Source of the DNA: Chara braunii
Taxonomy: Eukaryota; Streptophyta; Charophyceae; Charales; Characeae
Assembly: GCA_003427395.1 (NCBI GenBank)
Contig: BFEA01000262.1
Location: 947,496-993,176, forward strand
Reading direction: 5' to 3'
DNA length: 45,681 nucleotides
In this document: in pieces, positions 1 through 9,402 of the stretch
How positions within the stretch are numbered: the stretch's first letter is position 1
Layout: each line of letters starts with the position of its first letter
The notes under the pieces: generated by a model
Told to the model about the DNA's origin: nothing
Databases searched by the model: none
Seen by the model: only the letters and a program-made list of their open reading frames with translations
Program-made: the position numbers and the translations under genes

Positions 1-183
1 AAAACATCCACGAAACAAAGAAAGGTCTGTCACAGCCAAAAAATACACTCCAGACACGCCGCTGGCATTAGAGGCACAGCATGGCCGCCTAGTAACGGCC
101 CCGACCACTGCCGCTCGACCTGACCGGAAAAAAACGTAGCAGGAAGCTAGCGAAGTCGTAGTATATATCGTCACAAATAGAAC

Positions 184-404
184 TGCCCGGTAAACCATAG
201 GCAGAGAGAGAGAAGAGGACAACAAACAAGGGGCTGTGACAAACTGTTTCGTCGGAGTTATATATATATATATATATCGTCAAATAGAAATATATCGTCA
301 CAAATATATATATATCGTCAAATAGAGTCATAGAGAGTTTCCCAGTGGATCATGGGCATAGAGGGAGAAAAGGGCAACAAATGAGGGACTGTGACATACT
401 GCTT
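184..404. repeat. Two copies of a ~70-bp dispersed repeat with AT microsatellite
   Basis: Copies at about 184-259 and 339-404 share GAGAAGAGGACAACAAA followed by a GGGRCTGTGACA block. A third copy lies at 6125-6207, on the other side of the tandem array. On the minus strand all three read through a similar peptide (CHSPLFVVLFSL-like), which hints at descent from a coding segment. An (AT)n tract at about 261-277 and TATATCGTCA repeats lie between the first two copies. The function is unknown. Confidence 0.6.
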
Positions 405-716
405 CCTTGACGTCTGACTATGTATATAGCGATATCTCTATGAACAAGAGGAGCGCAGTTTGTAACAAACAATACAAATACAGGGCAAACATGAAGAGCA
501 CACTGAAACCATCCATTTTTTTCATTCTTCTTTTAACGCCCCTTTAACTGTGCCTCTCACGTACAAGGCTCGCCACAATGATGAAGTTGAGAGCTGCCTG
601 CATCCCTTTGCGCCAGAATATACATGCATGTTACAGTATGTATGTATATATTGTCACATACCGATGAACTAAAAGAGTGCACTTTACGGAACAAACGGTA
701 AAAAAAAAACATAAAG

Positions 717-731
717 AAAACAAGACCAACA
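717..731 (+). repeat. Left target-site duplication of LINE A
   Basis: The 15-mer AAAACAAGACCAACA is found here and again at 2903-2917, directly after the LINE poly(A). Array sequence continues on each side, so this marks the insertion site. Confidence 0.85.
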
Positions 732-734
732 ATT

Positions 735-2168
735 ATGCCTAAGAAATCCAACAGACCTAAGTCTAAAGACGAAATATTGAGGCAACCACTATTTGGTAAT
801 GAGTGGGTGAGGAGCGTGAGCGATCAGCCCCTGTTCCTAAACCATAGGTGGCTCTCTTGGGTAAAGAATGGGGTTTGGACAATTGGACACCTATGGAACG
901 ATGACAAGAAGGACTGGATAACTGAGCAGGAGCTGAGTACTCTGCTCAAGGGGTGTCACAGGAGAGGCCTCAATCTACAGTATATAACAGGGCTAGTCCC
1001 GCCAGAATGGAGAGAGATGTTGAAACAGGGCGGGGAATGGAATTGCGGAGAATGGGGGGTTAAAATTCAAGAAAGAAGACCCACTAGAGCGTTTCAATTT
1101 TCACAACTACAACAAGGATCGACCACCCAGGCGATTTTCACATCCTTTCCTATCACACACACAGCGAAGGGCATGCAGCTGGTTGTGAATGCTGATGTAG
1201 AAACCACAGTCATGGAACACTTCCTGCTTAGAAAAGTGAGAGTGTTAGGGGAGTGGCCTAAATCGATTTTCAGAATCGAAACGGCCATTCGGGACCTAGA
1301 GTTCGACCCGGGGGAGTGGGCATGGAAACCGGACAAGGAGAAAAATGTCAAGAAGCGCACCTTCATGCAGGAATACATGGCTAAGCTAGGGTACAAGCTT
1401 ATGCTAAAAACGAAAAATCCTGATCCCGTAGTCAAAGCAAGATGGCTAAAGTTATTAGGCCAAGAGGCGGATAAAATTACAAAAATCCCNTGGAAAGCAT
1501 ACAAAATGATCAGACCAGTCAAAATCAGAAGCCTTCAATGGTTAGTCACTTACGCAGCATTACCAGTCAATCAGTGGCTACATATCAGGAGGAAAGAGTC
1601 TGCACCGGATAGTTCTGACCTTTGTAAGGTGTGCACGGACAATGCAGTAGAGGATATAGTACACTGCCTAATATACTGCAAAGAAGCAACAGACTACTGG
1701 GCGAGAGCATCCACCCTTTGGGATTCCCTCTTCACTTCCCCATTCCCTAAGAAACCCATCCAACGCCTCCTCCTGATTGACATTCCTAAATGGCCACAGA
1801 AAGCAGAAAGGATTTGGTATGAGCTTATCAGGAAGACCTCCCTATGGGTCATATGGAAGGAAAGATGCAGCAGAACGATCGAGGGAACTTCAAACGCACG
1901 GGAGAGAGTCTGGGTGGAGACAAAGGTCTTGATACAGGCAGAGATTTTATGCAGATGGAAGAGGATCAAGAGTACATGGACAGAAGATGAAGAGCAGCGA
2001 AAGAAGGCTAGAAGCAAGTTCATCAAGACGTGGTTAGTAGGGGGGGAAATTGCGGAGATACGGGATGACCGCATTTGCTGGAAGGAATGGCACAACTCTG
2101 CTTCAAGAAGGAATCTGGAACAGCGGAGCACAGAATCAGAGCATGGAACTTCAGAACCAGAATCCTAA
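735..2168 (+). CDS. C-terminal part of a LINE polyprotein (post-RT region and zf-RVT domain)
   Basis: An open frame of 477 codons, interrupted only by one N at codon 252. Around residues 296-316 it has the pattern CKVC followed by HCLIYC, and the surrounding WL..YAALPVNQWLHIRR and YWARAS.LWDSL context is typical of the zf-RVT zinc-binding domain at the C-terminus of plant LINE reverse transcriptases. A tryptophan-rich WVIWKERCSRTIEG segment follows. The catalytic RT motifs and the endonuclease are absent, so the product cannot retrotranspose by itself. The ATG at 735 is simply the first in frame after the truncation point and is probably not a true start. The N-terminal residues match those inside LINE B and LINE C (RQPLFGN block), which supports this reading. 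Confidence 0.85.
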   Translation: MPKKSNRPKSKDEILRQPLFGNEWVRSVSDQPLFLNHRWLSWVKNGVWTIGHLWNDDKKDWITEQELSTLLKGCHRRGLNLQYITGLVPPEWREMLKQGGEWNCGEWGVKIQERRPTRAFQFSQLQQGSTTQAIFTSFPITHTAKGMQLVVNADVETTVMEHFLLRKVRVLGEWPKSIFRIETAIRDLEFDPGEWAWKPDKEKNVKKRTFMQEYMAKLGYKLMLKTKNPDPVVKARWLKLLGQEADKITKIXWKAYKMIRPVKIRSLQWLVTYAALPVNQWLHIRRKESAPDSSDLCKVCTDNAVEDIVHCLIYCKEATDYWARASTLWDSLFTSPFPKKPIQRLLLIDIPKWPQKAERIWYELIRKTSLWVIWKERCSRTIEGTSNARERVWVETKVLIQAEILCRWKRIKSTWTEDEEQRKKARSKFIKTWLVGGEIAEIRDDRICWKEWHNSASRRNLEQRSTESEHGTSEPES

Positions 2169-2503
2169 TTGAGACAGCTCAGCTCTCGGGTCACTACTTC
2201 AGACACACAACAATGGGGATCTGGATGCCGACCGATAAGAATAAGAGCAAGGGGGATTTCTGAACAAGGAGCAGGGTGAGGAGACATGGACAAAGATGGA
2301 ATCAAAGGAAAGACGGAGGTCGGTGGTCGGTGGACACAATGATACAAAGGTGGTAGACATAAGGATAGGAGGTGGGAAGACAAGGGTCAGAAAACAAACG
2401 ACACAATTGCAAAAAACGAGTAGCTGCGGGAAGGAGATTGCAACAAGATACAGGGCCAGAAGCAGTAAGGATGATATACCGGAGCTGCTACAAAAAGACA
2501 AGG

Positions 2504-2524
2504 TTTTAGGGTTTAGGGTTTTAG
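2504..2524 (+). repeat. Telomere-like TTTAGGG motif in LINE A 3' UTR
   Basis: TTTTAGGGTTTAGGGTTTTAG contains about two and a half plant-type telomere units. A related motif is present, in the same orientation relative to the element, in the 3' UTR of LINE C (28833-28849). Confidence 0.7.
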
Positions 2525-2902
2525 CGGTAGCTCAGACAAAAGGAAAAGTAGGCCGAGTGGGAAGAGATCAGATTGATAATGACAATAGAGGGACCTTTTC
2601 TAGGTTAAACGATGGCATCTGGCAGACCTAAATGTTCGGTCTGAGAGGAAAGAGAGGGGATGGGCAAGCTGGCAGTCAATCCTCCGCTGAGATGGAGCAA
2701 TCAATGCTGTCCAGGGGTCCTTCGGCCAGACGGAAGGAAGCGTGAGTGAGTCCCAATGATGTACTATTTCTTGACTTGCCGGTGGAATAGGAACCGGACT
2801 GACGCTCCCCAGAATAGAATGGAGCTGGGACCACAAGGCCCCGTTTCTTTTATTAAAAAAAAAANAAAAAAAAAAAGAAAAAAAAAAAAGAAAAAAAAGA
2901 AA

Positions 2903-2917
2903 AAAACAAGACCAACA
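2903..2917 (+). repeat. Right target-site duplication of LINE A
   Basis: Exact copy of the 15-mer at 717-731. It follows the A-rich tail and is followed by the resumed tandem-array sequence. Confidence 0.85.
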
Positions 2918-3505
2918 TGAGGGGCACACTGAAACCATTCATTTTGCCATTCTTCTTTCAACTCCCCCTTCACTGTGCCTCTCACGTACAAGGCTCGCCA
3001 CTTTGGTGAAGTTGAGTGTAGTTGCCCGCATCCCCGTGTGCCATAATGGCCCACTTGTACGCTGTGAGAAAAAGGCAGAGTAAAGCGGGAGAGGATAAAC
3101 ACAGGGAAGGGAGATGGAGAGAAGATAAAAAAAGAAAGGTAAAGGGGAAGTGAGGGGAAGTACAGCGTGTTGAGCGAAGATGAACGCAAAGGAGAGGATA
3201 AGAAAAGATTCACAAATGACTCCGTCCTTGACGACAGAGAGGACATGCATTGTAAGGATGAGGTGCTGAGCATTCTCAATACAACAATTGCCATGACGGT
3301 TGGCATTGAGCATGCCCACCATAAACTCCCGACAAATGGCATGTCGATTGCAGGCCAAAATAAAGGAAGAATGCTCACCACAAAAGTCCATGCATTCAGT
3401 ATAGCGCCCATGACCGCAAAACGGACACAGTAATATATATACATACTGTCACATATCTATCAACTAAAGAGCACACTTTGTGAAACAACCGGTAAAAATA
3501 CAGAA
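2918..3505 (-). pseudogene. Array copy 1: RING-like Cys/His-rich remnant
   Basis: On the minus strand, from about 3430 downwards, the sequence encodes CPFCGHGRYTEC, then FCGEHSS, then ACNRHAICRE. The spacing CX2C..CX2HX2C resembles the first part of a RING/zinc-binding fold; the next expected Cys is Phe in this copy. The frame closes after about 80 codons. A pyrimidine-rich intron-like stretch ending in CACAG near 3065 is followed by a second block that ends in GEPCT and a stop. No start, promoter or complete gene is visible. The RING assignment rests on Cys/His spacing alone. Confidence 0.4.
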
Positions 3506-4225
3506 GATGAACCCGAAGACCAAACTGAAACCATTCTTTTGATCATTTCTTCTTTTAGCTTCCCGTTGACTGTTCCTCTCACGTACAAGGCTTGCCACAT
3601 TGATGGAGTTAAGTGCAAGCTGCCCGCATCCCATGTGCCATAACGGCCCACTTGCACACTGTGAAAAAGAGGCAGAGCAAAGGAGAAGGGGATAAACAGA
3701 GAGAAAAGATGGAAAGATGAAAAACGAAAGGAAGACAAAGGGAAAACAAAGGAAAACAACCGGGAATAAGGGGAAAGTAAGGAGTATGGAATCAAGAGGA
3801 AAGCATAGGAAAAAATCAGAAGAAGCCTTAGGAATCAGTCTGTCCTTGATGACAGAAAGGACATCACACTTTATTATACTGTAACGATGAGCTGGATGAG
3901 GACATGGAAGACCTAGCTGAGCATTCTCAGTACAACAATTGCCATGATGGCTGGCATCGCACACACCCATCAAACAATCCCGACAAATGGCATGTCGTTT
4001 GCAGGCCAACATGAAGGATAAACGGACATACATTCAGTATGACGTCCATTGAGGCAACATGGACATATAGTGTCCGGACGAGGATGCTGCCTGCAGTCAG
4101 GAGAGGAGGAACAGTCCTCTGCACAAATGGATGCAGAAACCATGCCATTGTACTACTGTAGTGATTGTGGCAAGACGATTTGTCGCCAACTAAAGGAACT
4201 CACTTCACGAAACAAATGATTGATG
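3506..4225 (-). pseudogene. Array copy 2: RING-like Cys/His-rich remnant
   Basis: It has the same order of blocks as the neighbouring copies. On the minus strand it reads ICAEDCSSSPDC at about 4100, then CPCCLNGRHTEC, then LACKRHAICRDCL and a CCTENAQLGLPCPHP tail. Frameshifts break the reading between blocks. Upstream residues (CAEDCSS, HPRPDT) extend the motif beyond what copy 1 keeps. It is decayed and not expected to make a protein. Confidence 0.4.
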
Positions 4226-4239
4226 TACCAAAGACAAAC

Positions 4240-4968
4240 ATGAAGAGCAAAGAGAAACTTCTCTTTTGCTTCGTGTATACAGCTCCTCCTTTTCTTTCCT
4301 TACTGCTGGCTCTTTGATTTTTTTTCTTCTTCTTTTAGCTCCCCTTTTACTGTGCCTCTCACGTACAATGCACGCCACGTTGTTGAAGTTGAGCACGAGC
4401 TGCCCGTATCCCCATGTGTCACAACTGCCCACTTGTACACTGTAACAAAGAGGCAGAGTAAAGGGAGATGGGAGAAACAAAAAGAAAAGACGGAAAGAAG
4501 ACAAAGCAAAGGACGGCAAAGGTAAATTAAGGGAAAGTAAGGAGTGTGGAATGAAGCGGAATCGATCTGTCCTTGATGACAGAGAGTACATGCATTGCAG
4601 CGATGAAATGGATGAGGACATGGAAGATCTAGCTGAGCATTCTTAGTACGACAATTGCCACGATCGCTGGCATTAAGCATGCCCACCAAACATTCCCAAC
4701 GAATGACATGTTGATGGCCGGCCAACATGCAGGAAGAATGAGCACCACCACAAAAGACCATGCATTCAGTATAACGCCCATGACCGCAAAATGGACATAT
4801 AGTGTCCAGGTGCCGAGGATGCCTGCAGCCAGGAAAGGAGGGACGGTCCTCTACACACATGGGTGCAGAGACCATGTCACTATAGTGATCGTAAAAAAGA
4901 CGATGACGACCACAGCCCAGTGTAACAGTGTTTACAGCTGTGCAAAGGAGAAGGTTGGAGAATGTCAA
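4240..4968 (-). pseudogene. Array copy 3: longest RING-like remnant
   Basis: A 222-codon open stretch on the minus strand (4300-4968) runs through CVEDRPSFPGCRHPRH, CPFCGHGRYTEC, FCGGAHSS, a degraded HVIRWECLVGM block, then CPHPFHRCNACTLC. This is the fullest version of the array unit and the best template for finding the parent gene. The Cys corresponding to LAC in other copies is Gly here, so the fold is probably broken. The second exon-like block follows a T-rich stretch ending in TTACAG near 4440. Confidence 0.45.
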
Positions 4969-5179
4969 TACATTGTCCTGCTACGACACATGGGCAGAGA
5001 ATACTGTGTCAAGAAAACAACACCGTTATGCAAAAAAACAGTAACATCAGTCATGGCATGGACCATGGTGCCATTGTCCCACAGCTCCAGGTGGTCAGAG
5101 GCATGTACAATTGTCATGCAATGGCCACGTCCGTGTACAATGCAGCCAGAGCTGTGGGATGGACGAGGAATCCACTCAC

Positions 5180-5279
5180 CTGCCTGCGCAGTGCGTACTT
5201 CAAATTGGTGGTCCCCCATTCATACTTGTAGGACCGCAATTGTAAGGCCTCCTTCCCTGGTATGATTAGCATCCTCTGC
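5180..5279 (-). other. Exon-like segment, protein family not recognised
   Basis: A 100-bp stretch is bounded by a good acceptor (CTTCTCTGCCTTCAG) and a consensus donor (CAG followed by GTGAGT). It is open in the frame reading QRMLIIPGKEALQLRS then YKYEWGTTNLKYALRRQ. An overlapping frame just upstream (FDADLLCLQAEDANHT) is also protein-like but stops. I could not place either in a family, and neither matches the UNC-13-like gene that I recognise further along the same strand. It could be an exon of the same gene, of another gene, or chance. Confidence 0.3.
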
Positions 5280-6396
5280 CTGAAGGCAGAGAAGATCAGC
5301 ATCAAACTGAAGGGCAATCACACAAATGTCTGACGCTGTATAAAGCGGGCGAAGCAGAGAGAGATTGGGGAGAATCTCAGGCTGGACTGCCGGATGCTGG
5401 GCAACAATCTGTAAGGATTCCCCAAGTTTTCTTGGTAGAGGCAGCTTTATCAGTCTGTACGTTTTCTCCTGTGGCGATGCTCTAACAACCGAGTTTGTTA
5501 CCGTGCAAAAAAGTGGATCCGTTACCACTTGCCCTTATGTTTCAGCAGGAACCATGAACTAGAACATAGACTGAATACCTCGTGAGCCTTTTCCGCTCTC
5601 TTCCAACATGCGGCGGTCCCCATCGAGTTGCTCATCCATGTACAGTGCTTGTTTTGGAAGGAAATAAATAGTGTCGCGGTGAGGATTGATCAGAAGGAAA
5701 ATTGTACACTTCACTTAATTGACTAGTTATTTTACTTGGATTTGATTAACAGCACATCACAGTGTTTGTTATCGGAAAAAGGACCGCAAAACGGTTTGGC
5801 ACCTACTAGCATGGGCACTGTGAATGAATCAAATAAGCTCAATGGTGAAAATGATAAGCACGCTATACTTTAAATCCGTTCCTAGCTTCCTACAGGTTAT
5901 CGGTTAAAGTCTCATACGGAGCATACTCGCTTGGTGAAAATGGTCTGATGTGAATGGCTTAGTCTTTCAGACAAGCATATGAGTACTGGCAAGATCAACC
6001 ATGTAGTGGTTGTAATGAGTGATGCAAAGGAGCCATGGCAGAATGGCATAGGGACATCATGCCAACCAACCAAGCAAAATGATGGAAAGTGTATATAGTT
6101 TATACTATATATTGTCATAAAAAAATGCCCAGTGGACAGCGGGCAAGGAGGGAGAAGAGGACAACAAACGGGGGGTTGTGACAGATAGACTGTTCGTTGG
6201 AGTTTCAGCAAAGTCTCAGTCTATGCGTGACTGGTTAAAAATTGCAAGACTTAAAACTTCAATCATTCCTTATCTGGGTTAGAGGTCTGTTTTTCTGCCG
6301 CTGTTCTACCTTGATTCCTGTTTCAGGGTATCATTTCATTCTAGGTCTGATCCAATCATTTCGATTCAATCGACAATAGATTGATTACCTGCATAC
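5280..6396. other. Non-coding stretch with no recognised gene
   Basis: It contains the third copy of the dispersed ~70-bp repeat (6125-6207), a small TATAGTTTATACTATA palindrome near 6095-6110, and no convincing open frame. If the UNC-13-like gene continues downstream, this is probably intron sequence following the donor at 6396-6391. Confidence 0.5.
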
Positions 6397-6629
6397 CTGC
6401 ATAGAGTTGATTCGCAAGTACAGCTTGTCCAATGCCAACGCCTCAATCTGCGCTACCCGCTTGTCATCAGGCAATCGACCGTCCCACTTCTTAGTAGACG
6501 ACATGGAATTGGAACGATTCAGTGACTGTGGATTCCCTGGCCCTTTCTGAACCACCTGCAGCTTCTGGATCACAGATTTCTTGTACCTTGTTAGCGGCGG
6601 CGGCACGGGAAGCATGTCTTCCTTTGGTC
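6397..6629 (-). CDS. UNC-13-like (DUF810/PATROL1-type) gene, third exon visible in this window
   Basis: A 233-bp exon with acceptor GGGCTGTAG upstream and donor GTATGC downstream. Read with the one base carried over from the previous exon it gives GPKEDMLPVPPPLTRYKKS, then a linker rich in Ser and Asn, then LPDDKRVAQIEALALDKL and YLRINSMQ. This is the pattern of the plant UNC-13-like family: a (P)xPxLTRYxK motif, then LPDER-like residues, then a L(C/Y).R.NT/S(L/M) segment. The plant proteins act in membrane trafficking; Arabidopsis PATROL1 helps place a proton pump in the plasma membrane. The exon ends in phase 0. Its partner exon is 19.4 kb away and fits exactly in phase (G plus GA). No following exon was identified. 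Family identity is from recalled motifs, not a search. Confidence 0.8.
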
Positions 6630-7814
6630 CTACAGCCCACACACCAAACAGAAAATGTCAGAAATCACATTTCCGACTTTGTGCGTAGACTCGATGACAT
6701 GATATGTATTATGAAGAAAAGAAAATGACTGACATCAGTGGCGTGCATAAAAAAGTTTGAAAATATAATAAGATAAATTCGGTGAAACAGTATGAAACCA
6801 TGAAACCCACCCCCCACTGGACAGGGGCATACAAAACGAAAGCACAGCAACTCACAAGCAGCAGGGAGAAGACATCCCTCAACCACACGGGTCAATAATA
6901 ATCAACGCGTTTTGCGCTGTTCTTCTTTCAAGTACTTCGAATGTCTTGGGAATCTGATGGGGTTCAAGCCCGAAGCTCTCAGAACACCATATTTCCTCGA
7001 GCATCGTTCGGGAAAAAATGAAGAATACGTTTCGTACCACCAGTAAGAATTCAACTTACTGCACCAAGATGGCTCAGCTCACATCGCCTTGTAGGCCTCG
7101 TCTCCACGTCGGTTCAGAATGTGAGGCGCGGGCAGAAATGGATGTCAGAAAAAAAGAGGCTCAGAGGTGCTGGTGGCTTAAACCTCGACCAAGTAGTTTG
7201 CATCACTGGTTTTGCACCCGCTGCTTAACCAAAAAAATAAGGCTGTTCTGTCAAAAAAAAAATAATAATAATAAGGCTGTACTGCCAGCTGACAAATCGA
7301 GGGTACAGGTGCAAAAAAAAAAGTAGGCCAGAAAGGCTCGGCCAGACTAAGGAGATTTTCCCGCGTCGCCAGGCGGGCCCCACCGTGCAGCCGGGTGTCA
7401 CCAAGAGGAGTCCATACCCCGGCTCTTTTCCTTTTTCAGTGTCATCCAATAAGTGGGGGGGGGGGGGGGGNGGGGGTTATAAATGGGTTTTAAACCACCA
7501 TTACACTCGGGCCTGGTGGTGCCGCACTGCAAGCCAAGCTTTGCCAAACCGTCAGGGGCGTATCTTTTTTATTTTTTGGCTGGCGCTGCTAGACATAGTG
7601 GTCTGGTAGGCCCAAGCCTCCGAAATTGTACGAGTGGGCCATTGCAATGAACTCGATCATAAGCCAGGGCCGTAACTTTTGGTCAAAGTCAAAATTCAGG
7701 GGTCAAAAGTTGTCTCTCCACTCTCTAGCTTAAGAATAGTTTGGGAAAAGCTGTAGGGTGAAAGAGTATAGGGTCGGAAACCAAAAGAGGTGATCCTTGC
7801 CCCTAACAGGCTGA

Positions 7815-7847
<33 letters not shown>

Positions 7848-9297
7848 TGGCACCTCAAATTGGGGCAATCGTCCAGTAATGGGAAAATAAAGTAGAGAAT
7901 TTCGCTATGTGCTGGGACATCCATAGTTTCTAATAAAAAAAACAAGTAACAATAGCGTAGGAAATGAATTGGATGAATTTGGATTATCAACAGGGAAGTT
8001 TCTTCAAAATACCCCTCAATGACTACACTATCCTTTGCTTTTCAAGGATAATGAGAGAGTCTGAGCTTTTAGGTAACTAAAAGGCGTTAAACCATACATG
8101 TATGAATTACCCGGACTAAAAATCAATGAAAAATCCAGGTCGCTACCTTGCCAGGTAGTAGGCAGTGTGTTATGCCTTCTATCTGGTTATCAGCATACGA
8201 GCTGCAAATTTTCATCGGTTGCAGGACTTCTTCTTACTTTTTTTTTTTTTTTTGTGCAGGGCATTATATTTGGGCCATGGAATCACAATTTCTTCTCCAG
8301 ATCTGAGATTTAGAATTCTTTTTTTGCACTCTTCTTTCAATTTTAGCTCCAGGATCTTCCGTTTGCAGGCTGAGTTTGTACCTGAATTTGACTGTGTAAT
8401 CTCACAAAGGTAAGATCTTACTAGTTATTTTTTCTGTATCCGGCACCCATTACCCTGGGTCAAATTCCAGTTCAGCGATTCTCTTCTCAGCGTCAAAATG
8501 ATCCAATGTTTGCGGCCTGTTACGGTCAAAATGATCCAATGGTTGAGGTCTGTTACCCTTACTTTGCTTAGCAAGACGGAATCAATTGGTTCAGCCAAAG
8601 GTAAGATTTTCCTAGGTTTTTCTTTTCTGAATCCAGCACCCATTAGCCAGGGTCAAATTCCAGTTCACCAATGGTCTTCTCAGGGTCAAAATGATCCAAG
8701 GTTTGTGGTCTGTTATCCTTACTTTGCTTAGCAAGACAGAATCAATTCGTTCAGCCCCTGGGTTGATGTTGAGAATCTCCCATTCGTGTCTGCGTCATGC
8801 TAAGACTGGAAAGGAGACGAACCTTGCTCCATAGCCGCCCACTGACAGCCCTGTTCAAAGCAGTCAGGCCTGACCACAGTAGTCTGTGACAAGAAGAGGC
8901 CACAGTCACTGGGTTTCCATGTCAAGTCCTGGCGCAGGAGAGTCGTCCAAGGTTGAGGAATACTTTTCAATATAGCCTTGACTCTTGAGGTTATCCTCGA
9001 GGAGGTGAAATCCTTGCACTGTCGCCCTCGGCTCCTAGTACATTGCCCATCTTTTGTGTGCCGCTACTCTAAGGGGGGGTTGGATTTTCCAGACTCCTTT
9101 TTCAAGCCAGGTAAGTCATCTCCGATCGGTCGAAGTGAATGACCATCGGAGGTACGCTTCATTGGTGATCGACAAAAAAGGGGATGTTTGCACACTTCTT
9201 CCTTATTCTTTGCCTTTTGTATTTATAAGAGAGTCTCTTCCTCCGGGCTGAGAGGACAGAGGCCCAATAAGGGGCAGGTTCAGGTGATCTGGAGGTA
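6630..9297. other. Distal part of the 19.4-kb intron; short repeats only
   Basis: No gene is visible. It holds AT-rich and homopolymer tracts (poly(A) near 7252 and 7312, a G run at 7455-7476 with an N at 7471), and a roughly 191-bp tandem duplication listed separately. The open frames here are short and cross low-complexity sequence. Confidence 0.55.
8406..8756 (+). repeat. Tandem duplication of a ~191-bp unit
   Basis: AAAGGTAAGATYTT at 8406 recurs at 8597, and the following sequence (CAGCACCCATTA, GGGTCAAATTCCAGTTCA, TCAAAATGATCCAA, TTACTTTGCTTAGCAAGAC) is repeated in the same order. The first copy also has an internal 34-bp duplication of the TCAAAATGATCCAA block (about 8494 and 8528). 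Confidence 0.8.
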
Positions 9298-9402
9298 CAG
9301 TCTTCCCCTGAATACAACATACGGTCATTATAGCTCAATTTAGACTGAAAGATACCCCAAAGTCAGCTATAATGACCGTACGTTGTATTCGGGGGAAGAC
9401 TG
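9298..9402. mobile_element. 105-bp MITE, pogo/Tigger-like, with TA target duplication
   Basis: The two ends are near-perfect inverted repeats of 38 bp (CAGTCTTCCCCTGAATACAA at the left; right arm 9365-9402), with two mismatches. A 29-base loop separates them. A TA dinucleotide flanks each end (9296-9297 and 9403-9404), as left by Tc1/mariner/pogo transposases. The CAGTC..CCCCCGAATACAACGTACGG type of end resembles Tigger/pogo termini. There is no coding capacity, so movement would need a transposase supplied elsewhere. A microRNA-type hairpin is an alternative reading, but the TA flanks favour a transposon. Confidence 0.8.

Larger units (their letters stand above)
732..2902 (+). mobile_element. 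LINE A: 5'-truncated non-LTR retrotransposon with poly(A) and TSD
   Basis: The insertion is bounded by a perfect 15-bp direct repeat (717-731 and 2903-2917) and ends in an A-rich tail of about 65 bases (2835-2902, with one N at 2865). It carries only the last part of the LINE ORF plus a 3' UTR of about 670 bp. The reverse transcriptase core is missing, as expected for a 5' truncation during target-primed reverse transcription. The last 80 bases before the tail (GACTTGCCGG..GGAATAGGAACCGG) also occur at the 3' ends of LINE B and LINE C. Confidence 0.9.
1..5000 (-). repeat. Degenerate tandem array of about 0.6-0.75 kb units with RING-like coding remnants
   Basis: The block containing CTCTCACGTACAAGGCTCGC recurs near 555, 2975, 3565 and 4350. 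A second block (CAACAATTGCCAT followed by a GGCATG-rich stretch) recurs near 3285, 3930 and 4650. The copies are collinear, so this is a tandem array of decayed units and not scattered repeats. On the minus strand each full unit gives a Cys/His-rich stretch, then a pyrimidine-rich stretch ending in an AG acceptor-like site, then a second conserved block. LINE A (732-2902) interrupts the array, and the two flanks rejoin at its target duplication. The first copy (about 490-716) lacks the Cys/His part. No copy is an open gene. Confidence 0.7.

Noticed and set aside
1094-2131. Minus-strand open frames of 142 and 145 codons
   Set aside because: They are antisense to the LINE A ORF, which has clear zf-RVT motifs on the plus strand.
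5590-5650. Possible next exon of the UNC-13-like gene, about 70 bp with AG and GT borders (minus strand)
   Set aside because: Its translation in the required phase does not resemble the family at this point, and the acceptor is weak; not enough to annotate.
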